Origin: Andalucia godoyi | Lineage: Eukaryota > Discoba > Jakobea > Jakobida > Andaluciidae | DNA length: 64,000 nt | Direction of reading: 5' to 3' | NCBI GenBank assembly: GCA_009859145.1 | Contig: VRVR01000011.1 | Coordinates: 330,026 to 394,025 of the forward strand | Shown: piece after piece, positions 53,664-62,756 of the stretch | How positions within the stretch are numbered: the stretch's first letter is position 1 | How the letters are laid out: every line of letters starts with the position of its first letter | Position numbers and translations under genes: made by a program | Notes under the pieces: model-generated | What the model was told of the DNA's origin: nothing | The model's database searches: none | What the model saw: the letters and a program-made list of their open reading frames with translations, nothing else

Positions 53664-55865
53664 ATGGCTGCGTCGAGTAGTGGGAATGCTGGGCTAGGAG
53701 GAGTGCCATCGACTCCGCTTTCGCTGTCTTCCGTACCGCTTTTAGCACCTGCACCGCAGCGGATGTCTTCACCGAGTTTTGTGAAGCCGCGGAATTCCTC
53801 CTCATCAAGCAGTGGTAGTAGCAGTAATGGTGGTGGATATGGGCTGTTGCATCGACGAAACATTCGGCCGAGTTTAGTTTCGTTTATTGTATCGTTTGAA
53901 AAGAAGGCACTGAGGCAGAAGGCGACGAAGAATCTGCTTATTTATATTCCTTTTCTGGTTCTGGTGTTTTTCTACGTGTTGGGCTCGCGATCTTTCGAGC
54001 AGGCGTTTTTCGCGCGCGATAATCTTGAAGAAGTGATCATTCGTGAGCCGTGGTTCAATCTTCCTGCGCAGAATGTCTGGGATACGTTTGCAGACATTTC
54101 GAGCTTTGAGGACTGGTTCGACTGGGCGACGCAGCCGCTTGTTACGGAGTTGTGGCCGGTTTCGTCGGTCCGGTACAACGTTCCGATTGGCGCAGTGCGA
54201 TTGCGCCAGTTTCGGGTGTCCACTTCGGACTGCAGTATCATCCCCGAGTACAATCCAAGCGCAAGTAACCCTTACTTTGATCCTGACTGCTATCCCGAGG
54301 CATCCGATGCAACTCTCATGAAGGGCGGCGGACGCATTTCGGGTTACCAGGACTGCGCCGAGGCTCCTGCAACGCCGATTTGGGGTCAGTCGAATATTGT
54401 GTATCCTTGTGGAGGCTACATCGTGGACATTTCGCTGCCCAATACGACGTACGCGGACGCACTGGCTGTGTTTCAGCAGCTGAAGCAGGGACTTTGGCTG
54501 GACCAGCACACTGCCGGCGTCGTCGTGGAGTTCTTCACATACAACCCAAACGTTGATGTGTTCATCTCCAACAAGTATTTTGTCGAGTATCACTTCACCG
54601 GTGCTGTGATTCCGCAGGCGATTTTTAGACCGTTCAAGCTGAAGTTGGCGTGGTTCGTTTCGCCGTGGGAGACCACTGTGCTCATGCTTCAGATCGTCTT
54701 TGTGCTGTACACATTCTACTACCTCGTCGACTGGGTTCTGCGACTCGTGCATGCGATGCGTTTTGCACGGTCCAAGCTGGAATTCTTTACGTTTTGGAAC
54801 ATTTATGACTCTCTGTTCTTTCTCTTTTTCCTCAGTTCGTTTATCTCTCGCGCGGTCGTCATCGGGCGTATATACGCCTCATCGTTCAACATCAATGGAA
54901 GCTCTTATCCAGATCTCGACGAGATTGTCAACAATTACGTCATCAATGCGCAACTTGATGGACTGCTTGCGGTGCTGTGCTTTCTGCGAACGTTTCAGTT
55001 TTTGCGACTCAATGATCGTCTGAATCTGCTGGGTAGGACGCTTTCCGAAGCTGTGGGAGATCTCGTAGGATTCCTAGTCATGTTTGTGATTGTGTTTTTG
55101 GGGTTTGCATCGATGGCATTCATCGTCTATGGCCCCGAGTTGGACGAATACCGAACGTATGCGCGGTCCATCTCCGCCTGCTTCTTCATTCTGCTCGGCG
55201 ACTCGGACTACGAGTCACTGCTTCATGTGCATCGCATCCTCACTCCATTCTTTTACTTTGGTTTTATGCTACTCGTTTTCTTTGTGCTCTTCAACGTGTT
55301 TCTTGCCATCGTCAATGATTCGTACCAGAAAGCGACGGAGTCGTCCTCGTCACAATCCGTGGGAACCCAACTTCTCAAGGCATTCCGACGATGGAAGGAA
55401 AGTGTTTTAGCGTGGTGGCATCGAAAACGTCGTGGTTCTTCTTCTTCCGATGGCGATTCCGGTATGTTTCATTCAGCAGTTCGTCCGTTTCCCAAAGGAC
55501 GGCTCTCGAAGGTTGATCTTGCGCTTCGATTGCGGACGTATTTTTTACCCCATTATGACGCATCCATAGGCGACCAGAGGGTTCTACATGAAGGACCGCC
55601 TATTTTTCGATCCGAGCTTGCTCTGCGCGTGAAATTCGCTTTGTCGGGAGACGCAACGCAGCAGCAACTCGAGGAGATTCTTCGATTGTTCGACGAGTAT
55701 GACGCGACGTATTCATCCTCGGAGCAGGATGCTTTGGCACAGACTCCGCAGTCGCCGCAAGACTCCTCCCCTTTGCTGACATCCGAGTCAAAACGCGTTT
55801 CAGACCTCTTGGGTCAGATTGAAGAGCGGCTTTCCTTTCTCCAATCCAAGATCAAGACTTCATAA
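53664..55865 (+). CDS. PKD2: Polycystin-2-type TRP channel
   Basis: A 733-residue channel. A Ser-rich N-terminus leads to a first membrane helix (about 105-125), then the large extracellular polycystin (TOP) domain with IREPWFNLPAQNVW and the conserved PIGAVRLRQFRVS...C. Five more helices follow, with the pore FILLGDSDYESLL near residue 507 and the pore helix end VLFNVFLAIVNDSYQ. The LGD filter is the PKD2 type. A helical tail after the channel includes a short coiled coil. PKD2 channels are non-selective or calcium-permeable cation channels in cilia and the ER. The ATG at 53664 is the first in frame. A PKD1-like protein is also in the window, at the far left. Confidence 0.93.
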   Translation: MAASSSGNAGLGGVPSTPLSLSSVPLLAPAPQRMSSPSFVKPRNSSSSSSGSSSNGGGYGLLHRRNIRPSLVSFIVSFEKKALRQKATKNLLIYIPFLVLVFFYVLGSRSFEQAFFARDNLEEVIIREPWFNLPAQNVWDTFADISSFEDWFDWATQPLVTELWPVSSVRYNVPIGAVRLRQFRVSTSDCSIIPEYNPSASNPYFDPDCYPEASDATLMKGGGRISGYQDCAEAPATPIWGQSNIVYPCGGYIVDISLPNTTYADALAVFQQLKQGLWLDQHTAGVVVEFFTYNPNVDVFISNKYFVEYHFTGAVIPQAIFRPFKLKLAWFVSPWETTVLMLQIVFVLYTFYYLVDWVLRLVHAMRFARSKLEFFTFWNIYDSLFFLFFLSSFISRAVVIGRIYASSFNINGSSYPDLDEIVNNYVINAQLDGLLAVLCFLRTFQFLRLNDRLNLLGRTLSEAVGDLVGFLVMFVIVFLGFASMAFIVYGPELDEYRTYARSISACFFILLGDSDYESLLHVHRILTPFFYFGFMLLVFFVLFNVFLAIVNDSYQKATESSSSQSVGTQLLKAFRRWKESVLAWWHRKRRGSSSSDGDSGMFHSAVRPFPKGRLSKVDLALRLRTYFLPHYDASIGDQRVLHEGPPIFRSELALRVKFALSGDATQQQLEEILRLFDEYDATYSSSEQDALAQTPQSPQDSSPLLTSESKRVSDLLGQIEERLSFLQSKIKTS

Positions 55866-55943
55866 TTTTAAAAAGAAATCAAAAAAAGAAATTAATAAAT
55901 AAATAGTAAAGTACAAGAAAAACACACACTTCAAACCCACACG

Positions 55944-56458
55944 CGCCTACATTATACACTGAACATGCTGCATATCTACGAATAGACAATGCATATTCAA
56001 TCTTGGATCCCGTTGCCGGGAAGCGGATAGGCCCCAACACGCCACACGGCGTTCTTCAGATAAATGCTCCGCGCTCCGTTCCCAATCTCGATCAATCGGT
56101 GAGCCACTTTCTCAGCGTGACACGTTGTTCCTGAGAAGGGTGCATTTTTTGATTCTGACGGCCCTAGCAGCAGGCGTAGTGACACGTGGTCTCTTAGGAG
56201 GTCTGCGGGACCTAGGAGGCCCCGTATCGAGCGGCGTAGGCGTAGGCGCAGGCGAATGCGTCATCCCAGCGCGCCCACGCCCATATTTGAATAAAACGTG
56301 AAACCGGCGAATGATAGAATAGATGGCTATGGATGTTGCGTTAAAGAGTGTCGAAAATGCGGAGCGTGTGTCACCGGCTAGTGTGGGCCAGCATTGAAGG
56401 TGTCTGTTTATTCATACTTCCGTATGCATGGCAACGACGTGTTATTATTCAACGGCAA
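55944..56458 (-). repeat. Dispersed ~520 bp repeat, copy 2 (inverted relative to copy 1)
   Basis: Matches 10604-11129 on the other strand. It carries an insertion of about 58 bp not found in copy 1 (around 56165-56222), between flanking GGCC motifs, and lacks about 40 bp of copy 1 around 10695-10740. A short GCCTAC unit varies in number between the copies. Both ends are the same in the two copies, so this is a discrete repeat unit and not a chance match. Confidence 0.85.
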
Positions 56459-56672
56459 GCAAATTCCATCAAGGACACGACAGAAGAGGAGAAAAGTTTG
56501 TTTTGTTTACAAGGTACTCTGAACTGACTCAATAACATAATTTGAAGTGGACATCATAATATAAAGTAGGAGAAGAAGAAGAAGAAGAAGAAGAAGAAAA
56601 AGAAAGAGAAAAAGAAGGAGAAGAACAGGGTGGCAACGACCACGAAGAAGAAAAAAACAACGAATCCGCGAC
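56459..56672. other. 3' region of Arf6 with (GAA)n
   Basis: A GAA-rich tract at about 56571-56630 lies beyond the Arf6 stop codon. No gene. Confidence 0.5.
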
Positions 56673-57338
<666 letters not shown>

Positions 57339-57833
57339 TTCTTAGTTCTCTGAAAAGCGGACTGTATGAAAAGAGAGCGAGGAAGAATCAAAACAAGTCG
57401 AAAAGAAAGGAGAAACCAGCAGGCGGAAGTATAAAAGACAAGGACAAGGACAAAAGACGCGAGAGAAGAAGGAGAAAGGAATATATATTGGGTTTTTGTT
57501 ATTCGGTCCTTTTTTTCGAGTTGAGAGTTTTGACAGACAGAACTGGTGGGACTCTCCCCACAACAGGAGCTCATAGTTTGCCGATCTAAATGTCAGTCCC
57601 CGACAGTCCTGACATTGTGCCCTCAATTGATTCTATTCCCCACGCGCCGTTATTGCATTTGTCTTTTGTTTCGAAATGTCTTTTCTCATTTCTTTGTGTT
57701 TCTACGTTTCGTTGGCAGATTTGGGAGTTGATTTCGTTTGATTGTCCTTGTCCTTGTCCTTGTCCTTGTCCTTGTCCTTGTCCTTGTCCTTGTCCTTATT
57801 GTCATTGTACAGACGGTGGCCGGGAAGAAAACA
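57339..57833. promoter_or_regulatory. Divergent promoter region with (TCCTTG)n, Arf6 / Rab-like
   Basis: A (TCCTTG)n tract of about nine units occupies 57743-57797. It is followed by TTATTGTCATTGTACAG, which looks like an intron 3' end, then ACGGTGGCC and the ATG at 57834. A leader intron is therefore likely. I see no coding gene in it. Confidence 0.5.
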
Positions 57834-60092
57834 ATGTCTGGCGTGATTAGGATCTGTATAGTAGGGGACTCGAGGGTTGGAAAGTCCAGTTTGGTCGCTG
57901 AGTTTGCGGGTCGCGGATTAGCGGGGTCGGCCTACAGCGAAACGCGGGGCTTGGTGACAGAACAGTTTTCGCTGGGGTCGGGTATTATGGCCGAGATGGT
58001 GGATCATCGGTCAAACATTCCCGCTGCAGAAAAGCAGTCATTTTACAAGTCTGCGGATTTTGTGCTTCTCTTGTATGACATCACCGTTCATTCGTCGTTC
58101 GAGTCTGCGACGTCGAGGCTCTACAGGGAGGCACATCACTATGCTCCCGATGCAATTGTCATGCTTATCGGATGCAAAATGGATATGAATCTTGAACGTG
58201 CCGTCACGATCAAGGAAGCCGAGACCTTTGCGACGTCCGCAGGCCTGTTCTTCATGGAAGTGTCGTGCAAAGACCACACGAATATCGAACTTACGTTGAA
58301 GATTATGCGGATTCGAGCTCAGCATATCCTCAGAAGAAGATCAATCTCAATCTCCTCTTCTGCGGCTGCACAGTCTCCCTCTGCATCACAGGCGGCTTCT
58401 GGAGTCCAAACACCAAGAAAAATGGATGTGGCAACATCGACTCCGCCACGAGATTCCGCTTCTCAGAGTTCCATTCCTGCACAAAGACCACCTGCATTCA
58501 ATAGTGGAGGTGTCGTCAATCTTAAAACGCTGGGAGCGGGCAGCGGTGAAGACGATATCGCTTCTGCAGATGCTTTTCGAGCGATTTCGTTTGGAGATTC
58601 TGGAGACCCACTCAATACCAGCGTCGGCAGCAGCAGCAACAACAATAACAATAACAATAGCAGTGGTAGCGGCAGCAGCAGTCGGAGCAGTAGTAGTGGT
58701 ATCAACAACAACAACAACAACAACGGCAACAATAACACTGGAGGAAATGCAGAGCATCTTGCGGCGCTGCAAGATCGATACAATAGGCTTCGGGCAGAGC
58801 TTCATCAGCTTACGTCGCCGCCGCCTTCCGGCTCAGGTTCTCAGTCCCAACGCGAATCGTATTATTCTCCGAATATCTCTGCCCTCCCGAGACCTGCTTC
58901 GGTGATCTCGTCTTCTGATAATGCGTTATCGACGTTTTCGCCGCCCCATGTGAAGGATTTCACGAGAACCGCGGATGGATCGCTGGTGCCGATTGTCGAG
59001 ACTGCACTGAGCAGAGAAGGGGTCACACCGAACATGATGCTTACGTCCACCCAGGTCCTTGCAGAGCTACCCGTGCACTCGTCAGTGTACGAACGAAATA
59101 GAAATGTGCAGACGTCACCGTCGCGTATCATGAGAAATCTTGCCCATCCCGTGAAGGAGCCGCAGCTGTTCATCGACATCAACATTGGCGATGGGCGTGT
59201 TGGCCAGATTGGAGTCCGCGAGGGTGACAATGCGTACACGCTTGCAGAGACGTTTGTGCGGGCCTTCCGATTGGAGAAGTCGTTTGTGCGGAAACTGGCT
59301 GCGCTGATCCAAACGCGGGTGCAAGAGTTCAATTTGGAGCAAAAGAGGCAGCTGGGAAGACCGATGTCCGCTCGTGCGGAAACGAAGAAGCAGCCGGTCG
59401 ATGTGAAGCCGTTCAAGTTTCACACCGATGACCGCTTGCAAAATCGCTCCGAGGTGCTTTTGCGGCTGCATGTTGATGTAGGCAAGGGCAAGTTTGGCAC
59501 GATCGCTGTGCGAAAGGGCGACGATCCAACAATGCTTGCCCGGAATTTTTCGCAGGCATTTGCGATTCGTGGTGAGCGGGTGGCCGAGATTGAAAGCAAG
59601 ATCCGCGAGCATATTTTGAACTACTTTATTCGAGAGGCATCGGACCCGAATTCTAATCCAGCTCAGGGTCCGCCGCAGGTGATTGAAGCCACTGTTTCAT
59701 TGTCGTCTCTCCTTGGCGAATCCACGTCTTCAGCGTCGTCTGGTTATCATCATCCGAGCGCCAGCCCAGGCTACAACGTTGGAGCATCCGGATCTGCATC
59801 TGGGGCAGGTTTGGGATCTGGACAGGCTTCACGAGCCACGAGTCGTCACGTTGGGCCATCCTCGCAGTCCGCGAAACTGAGCAACGTTGCGAGCCATACG
59901 CTGTTCTACCTCGATGTGGATATCGGCGACGGGCGCACCGGTCGGTTGAAAGTAACTGACCGTGATGCACCCGCGGATCTTGCGCGCTCCTTTGGCGTCC
60001 AACATCATCTCGATGAGCGAGCCATTCACAAGCTGGATTCGATCCTGACTCGTAATATGCGCGAGTATGTAAAGGCGTCTTCGAAGTCGTAA
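57834..60092 (+). CDS. Atypical Rab-like GTPase domain fused to three C-terminal repeats
   Basis: A 752-residue protein. Residues 1-175 have a Ras/Rab-like fold: P-loop GDSRVGKSS, LLLYDIT, a helical end. However, switch II is VDHRSN where DTAGQ is expected, and the specificity motif is GCKMD rather than NKxD. The next 265 residues are low complexity (Ser/Asn/Gly). Then come three copies of a ~55-residue unit at about 445-500, 538-592 and 690-745. Each has LxxDxxxGxGRxGxIxVxxGD followed by helices with LAxxF and a final helix ending near Y/F. I recognise the units only as a recurring fold. This GTPase-plus-repeat arrangement is unusual. The start is the ATG after the (TCCTTG)n tract. Confidence 0.7.
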   Translation: MSGVIRICIVGDSRVGKSSLVAEFAGRGLAGSAYSETRGLVTEQFSLGSGIMAEMVDHRSNIPAAEKQSFYKSADFVLLLYDITVHSSFESATSRLYREAHHYAPDAIVMLIGCKMDMNLERAVTIKEAETFATSAGLFFMEVSCKDHTNIELTLKIMRIRAQHILRRRSISISSSAAAQSPSASQAASGVQTPRKMDVATSTPPRDSASQSSIPAQRPPAFNSGGVVNLKTLGAGSGEDDIASADAFRAISFGDSGDPLNTSVGSSSNNNNNNNSSGSGSSSRSSSSGINNNNNNNGNNNTGGNAEHLAALQDRYNRLRAELHQLTSPPPSGSGSQSQRESYYSPNISALPRPASVISSSDNALSTFSPPHVKDFTRTADGSLVPIVETALSREGVTPNMMLTSTQVLAELPVHSSVYERNRNVQTSPSRIMRNLAHPVKEPQLFIDINIGDGRVGQIGVREGDNAYTLAETFVRAFRLEKSFVRKLAALIQTRVQEFNLEQKRQLGRPMSARAETKKQPVDVKPFKFHTDDRLQNRSEVLLRLHVDVGKGKFGTIAVRKGDDPTMLARNFSQAFAIRGERVAEIESKIREHILNYFIREASDPNSNPAQGPPQVIEATVSLSSLLGESTSSASSGYHHPSASPGYNVGASGSASGAGLGSGQASRATSRHVGPSSQSAKLSNVASHTLFYLDVDIGDGRTGRLKVTDRDAPADLARSFGVQHHLDERAIHKLDSILTRNMREYVKASSKS

Positions 60093-60215
60093 TGTAAACA
60101 AGAAATCTCAAGAAACGGCATTTTATGATATAATCAAGCCAAGGCAATGGACACCAGCGAAAAATGAGAAATGACACACACACACACACACACGCAGCAG
60201 ACAGCAGCAGCAGGA
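60093..60215. other. Short 3' intergenic gap with (CA)n
   Basis: Convergent gap with a (CA)n tract at about 60175-60193. No gene. Confidence 0.5.
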
Positions 60216-61079
60216 TCATGGAAGAGCCAACCAATTGCGAATAATCGGGAACCAGTCGTCTGGGATCGGAGCGTCCCAGATATCAATCTCGCGCACGCCG
60301 GCCTGTTGAATTGCGTCAAACCGGAATTGCATGTCCTCCACGGTAAACGGCTTGTTTGTGTTGGGGTTGACGGTGATGAGTCCCATTCCGAGCCTGTCGA
60401 CTCCGAATGCCTCTACTGCTGCGTTGAAGTACTGCAGCCACAAATCGTTGCTTCCAATGTAGCCATCCATGGAGAACACCTTGTCAAGACGCGACGTGTT
60501 CAGCACGTTGTATGCCAACATGGGAGCCCAGTGCGCAATGTCCACAGTGACCAGCTTACCGACCTTGTGCATTGCATCCGAAAACGTGTTGAGAAAATCG
60601 GCGTACAGATACGCATCGGAAACCAGAGAGCCATCCGGCTCAATGTCCAGGTTGATTCCCGCATACCCATTCTCCAAGCACTCGCGGACAGCAGCCTCAA
60701 TGAACGGAGTCGGGTTTGCAAACAGCTTGCGCGCCCACTCGACCGTGTCGTTGCGACGGTGCGGCGGTGCATCCATGTACGTCGACACCATTGGGAACGT
60801 CTGGATTCCCCATTTTTCCAGCGTAGGGTTCACCACAGTCAGGTTATTTTTAACAAGGGTGCCGTCCTCTCCGAGATTGTAGCACTCAAATGCAGCGTGG
60901 TTCACAACGTCCAGATTCGCTGCAATCTGCGCCAAATCCGAGGATATGTCTTCTCCAGTCCGTTCGAGCCCCATCCAAGGCATCACAATCTTCTTGCTTG
61001 CTGCATTGCACAACACCACTCCACATGATGCCACCACCAGCACACTCAGCACAAACGACGCTCTCGCAAGCCCCGCCAT
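60216..61079 (-). CDS. Secreted GH18-like protein
   Basis: A 287-residue secreted protein from the ATG giving MAGLARASF, which begins a good signal peptide (FVLSVLVVASCGVVLCNAAS). An ATG 50 codons upstream is in frame, but its product lacks a signal at the start. The mature part resembles a family 18 chitinase/chitobiase barrel: IVMPWMGLERTG, NHAAFECYNLGEDG, and the catalytic strand GYAGINLDIEPDG, where the final Glu is the proton donor of the DxxDxDxE motif (here NLDIE, partly changed). VTVDIAHWAPML and the ending GVREIDIWDAPIPDDWF complete the barrel. Probably a glycosidase of the GH18 group, or an inactive relative. Confidence 0.65.
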   Translation of the reverse strand: MAGLARASFVLSVLVVASCGVVLCNAASKKIVMPWMGLERTGEDISSDLAQIAANLDVVNHAAFECYNLGEDGTLVKNNLTVVNPTLEKWGIQTFPMVSTYMDAPPHRRNDTVEWARKLFANPTPFIEAAVRECLENGYAGINLDIEPDGSLVSDAYLYADFLNTFSDAMHKVGKLVTVDIAHWAPMLAYNVLNTSRLDKVFSMDGYIGSNDLWLQYFNAAVEAFGVDRLGMGLITVNPNTNKPFTVEDMQFRFDAIQQAGVREIDIWDAPIPDDWFPIIRNWLALP

Positions 61080-61472
61080 CTGAAAACGCTCCTGCTCGGT
61101 ATCGCTTGCGTTTCCTTGTTCACGCGCGCGAACAATGGAATCGGGAGATTGGTCTTTCCATTCTTCGGGTCTTTTCTTTTTTTGGGATGTCGGAAAACCG
61201 TCATTGCACGTTAGCAATTGCACCGTCATCTTTTTTTTTCACCCTTGGCTTTTTGCTCACTTGACTTGAATCGAATTTTCAAATCCTCTATTTGTTTCTC
61301 CTTTGGTCCTTTCTTCTTCTGAGCTTTTATTTTCTTCGTAATTTTTTCCCAACTTTTTTTTTTGAAAAAATATTATTATTATTATTAAATCATCAGTTTG
61401 AATATTGATACAATTAATCCATCCGCTTTCTCGTATTCATTCTTTTAAACTGATTCCTATAACGGAAAGAAA
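61080..61472. promoter_or_regulatory. Divergent region, GH18-like / PSMA1 5' end
   Basis: T-rich, with an ATTATTATTATT run. It includes the non-coding first exon of PSMA1. No other gene. Confidence 0.45.
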
Positions 61473-62391
61473 AGTATGTATTTTGTCTCCTTGCTGCTAA
61501 GCCGTGTTCTGTATCCCGACGACGACTAACGAGTTTTTTTTTTTTTGTTGTTGTTGTTGCTGTTGTTTTTGCTTCCTCATTTGGTTTAATGGTGCAGTGT
61601 TCCGAAACTCGTATGACACGGATGTGACCTTGTGGTCTCCCCAAGGCCGTCTTTTTCAGATCGAGTATGCGATGGAGGCGGTGAAGCAAGGCAGTGCCGC
61701 AGTTGGTCTCAAGTCTTCTTCGTATGTTGTTCTGGCGTCGTTGAAGCGAGCGCCGCATGCGGAACTGTCTTCGTATCAAAAGAAGATTTTTACCGTGGAC
61801 ACGCACATGGGAATTGCAATTGCAGGTCTTACCTCGGATGCTCGAGTGCTGTCTCGGTTTATGCGGACTGAGTGTCTCAATCACAAATACGTGTTTGATG
61901 CACCGATGCCGGTGGGCCGTCTTGTGCTTAAGGTTGCCGACAAGTCGCAGACATGCACACAAGAGTCCTCAAAGCGCCCGTTTGGCGTTGGCTTGCTTGT
62001 GGCCGGATTTGATGAGACAGGAACTCATTTGTACCAGACGTGCCCCTCTGGAAACTACTGGGATTACAAGGCAGTGGCCATTGGCGCAAGATCGCAGTCT
62101 GCAAAGACGTACTTGGAAAAGAACTTTGATTCGTTTGCCTCTCTCGGAAAAGAGGAACTCGTTCGACATGCTCTTCTTGCATTAAGAGAAACTACGGGAG
62201 ACAATGTGGAGCTCACCACGAAGAATACGGCAGTGTCGATTGTCGGTGTTGATACTGCGTTCACGGTGTTTGAAGACGAAGGCGTGGAGCCTTTTATCCA
62301 GCTCATTTCTGCCGAACAGGCACAAGCACAGGCACAGGCACAGGCGCAGCAAGCTTCTGCACCACAACCATCGCCCATGGACACTGAGTGA
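61473..62391 (+). CDS. PSMA1: 20S proteasome alpha-1 subunit with intron inside the start codon
   Basis: Alpha-1 (alpha-6 in older naming), 264 residues. The exon from 61598 starts TG TTC CGA AAC, which reads FRNSYDTDVTLWSPQGRLFQIEYAMEAVKQG, the conserved start of the family, but has no ATG of its own. A GTATGT donor at 61474 directly after an A, joined to the CAG at 61595-61597, makes A|TG, giving MFRNSYD. The intron is 124 nt and holds (TTG)n. Family motifs such as the alpha-ring N-terminus, VGLLVAGFDETG and CPSGNYWDYKAVAIGARSQSAKTYLE follow. A Gln/Ala repeat lies near the C-terminus. The subunit is part of the 20S ring gated by PA28, also in the window. Confidence 0.93.
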
Positions 62392-62756
62392 TGAAAAATA
62401 AAAACACGATTGGCTACTGATTATATTTCCCCCCTTCCTCTTCCTCTTTCCGTTTCTGTTGTGTTTCAGCTTCCCCTCCCGTAGTTCAGATCTTTGATGG
62501 TCAATCGATTGGAAAATCCGGACATTGAGGCTCGGGCATGTTTAGTCGTGGCTCTACAGCTTTGTTTTTCCATTGGCTCGAGGACTGTTTCCCCCCCTTT
62601 CTGTCTTGTTGTTTTTGTTGTTATTGTTGTTGTTCTTCTTTTTTCTTGTTGCTGTTGTTGCTAGACTCGTCAGGTTTCGAGATTTGCTGTTGTCCATTTC
62701 AATAGTAGAACACAGGAAAATACAGAATCAGAGGGGCGCGTCAGAACTGAAATGAA
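62392..62756 (+). promoter_or_regulatory. Intergenic region before VPS39
   Basis: T-rich with TTG runs. I see no gene. Presumably the 3' UTR of PSMA1 and the promoter of VPS39. Confidence 0.45.

Noticed and set aside
57738-57833. N-terminal poly Val-Leu extension of the Rab-like protein
   Set aside because: It begins at a non-ATG codon and is only a translated (TCCTTG)n microsatellite upstream of a good ATG.
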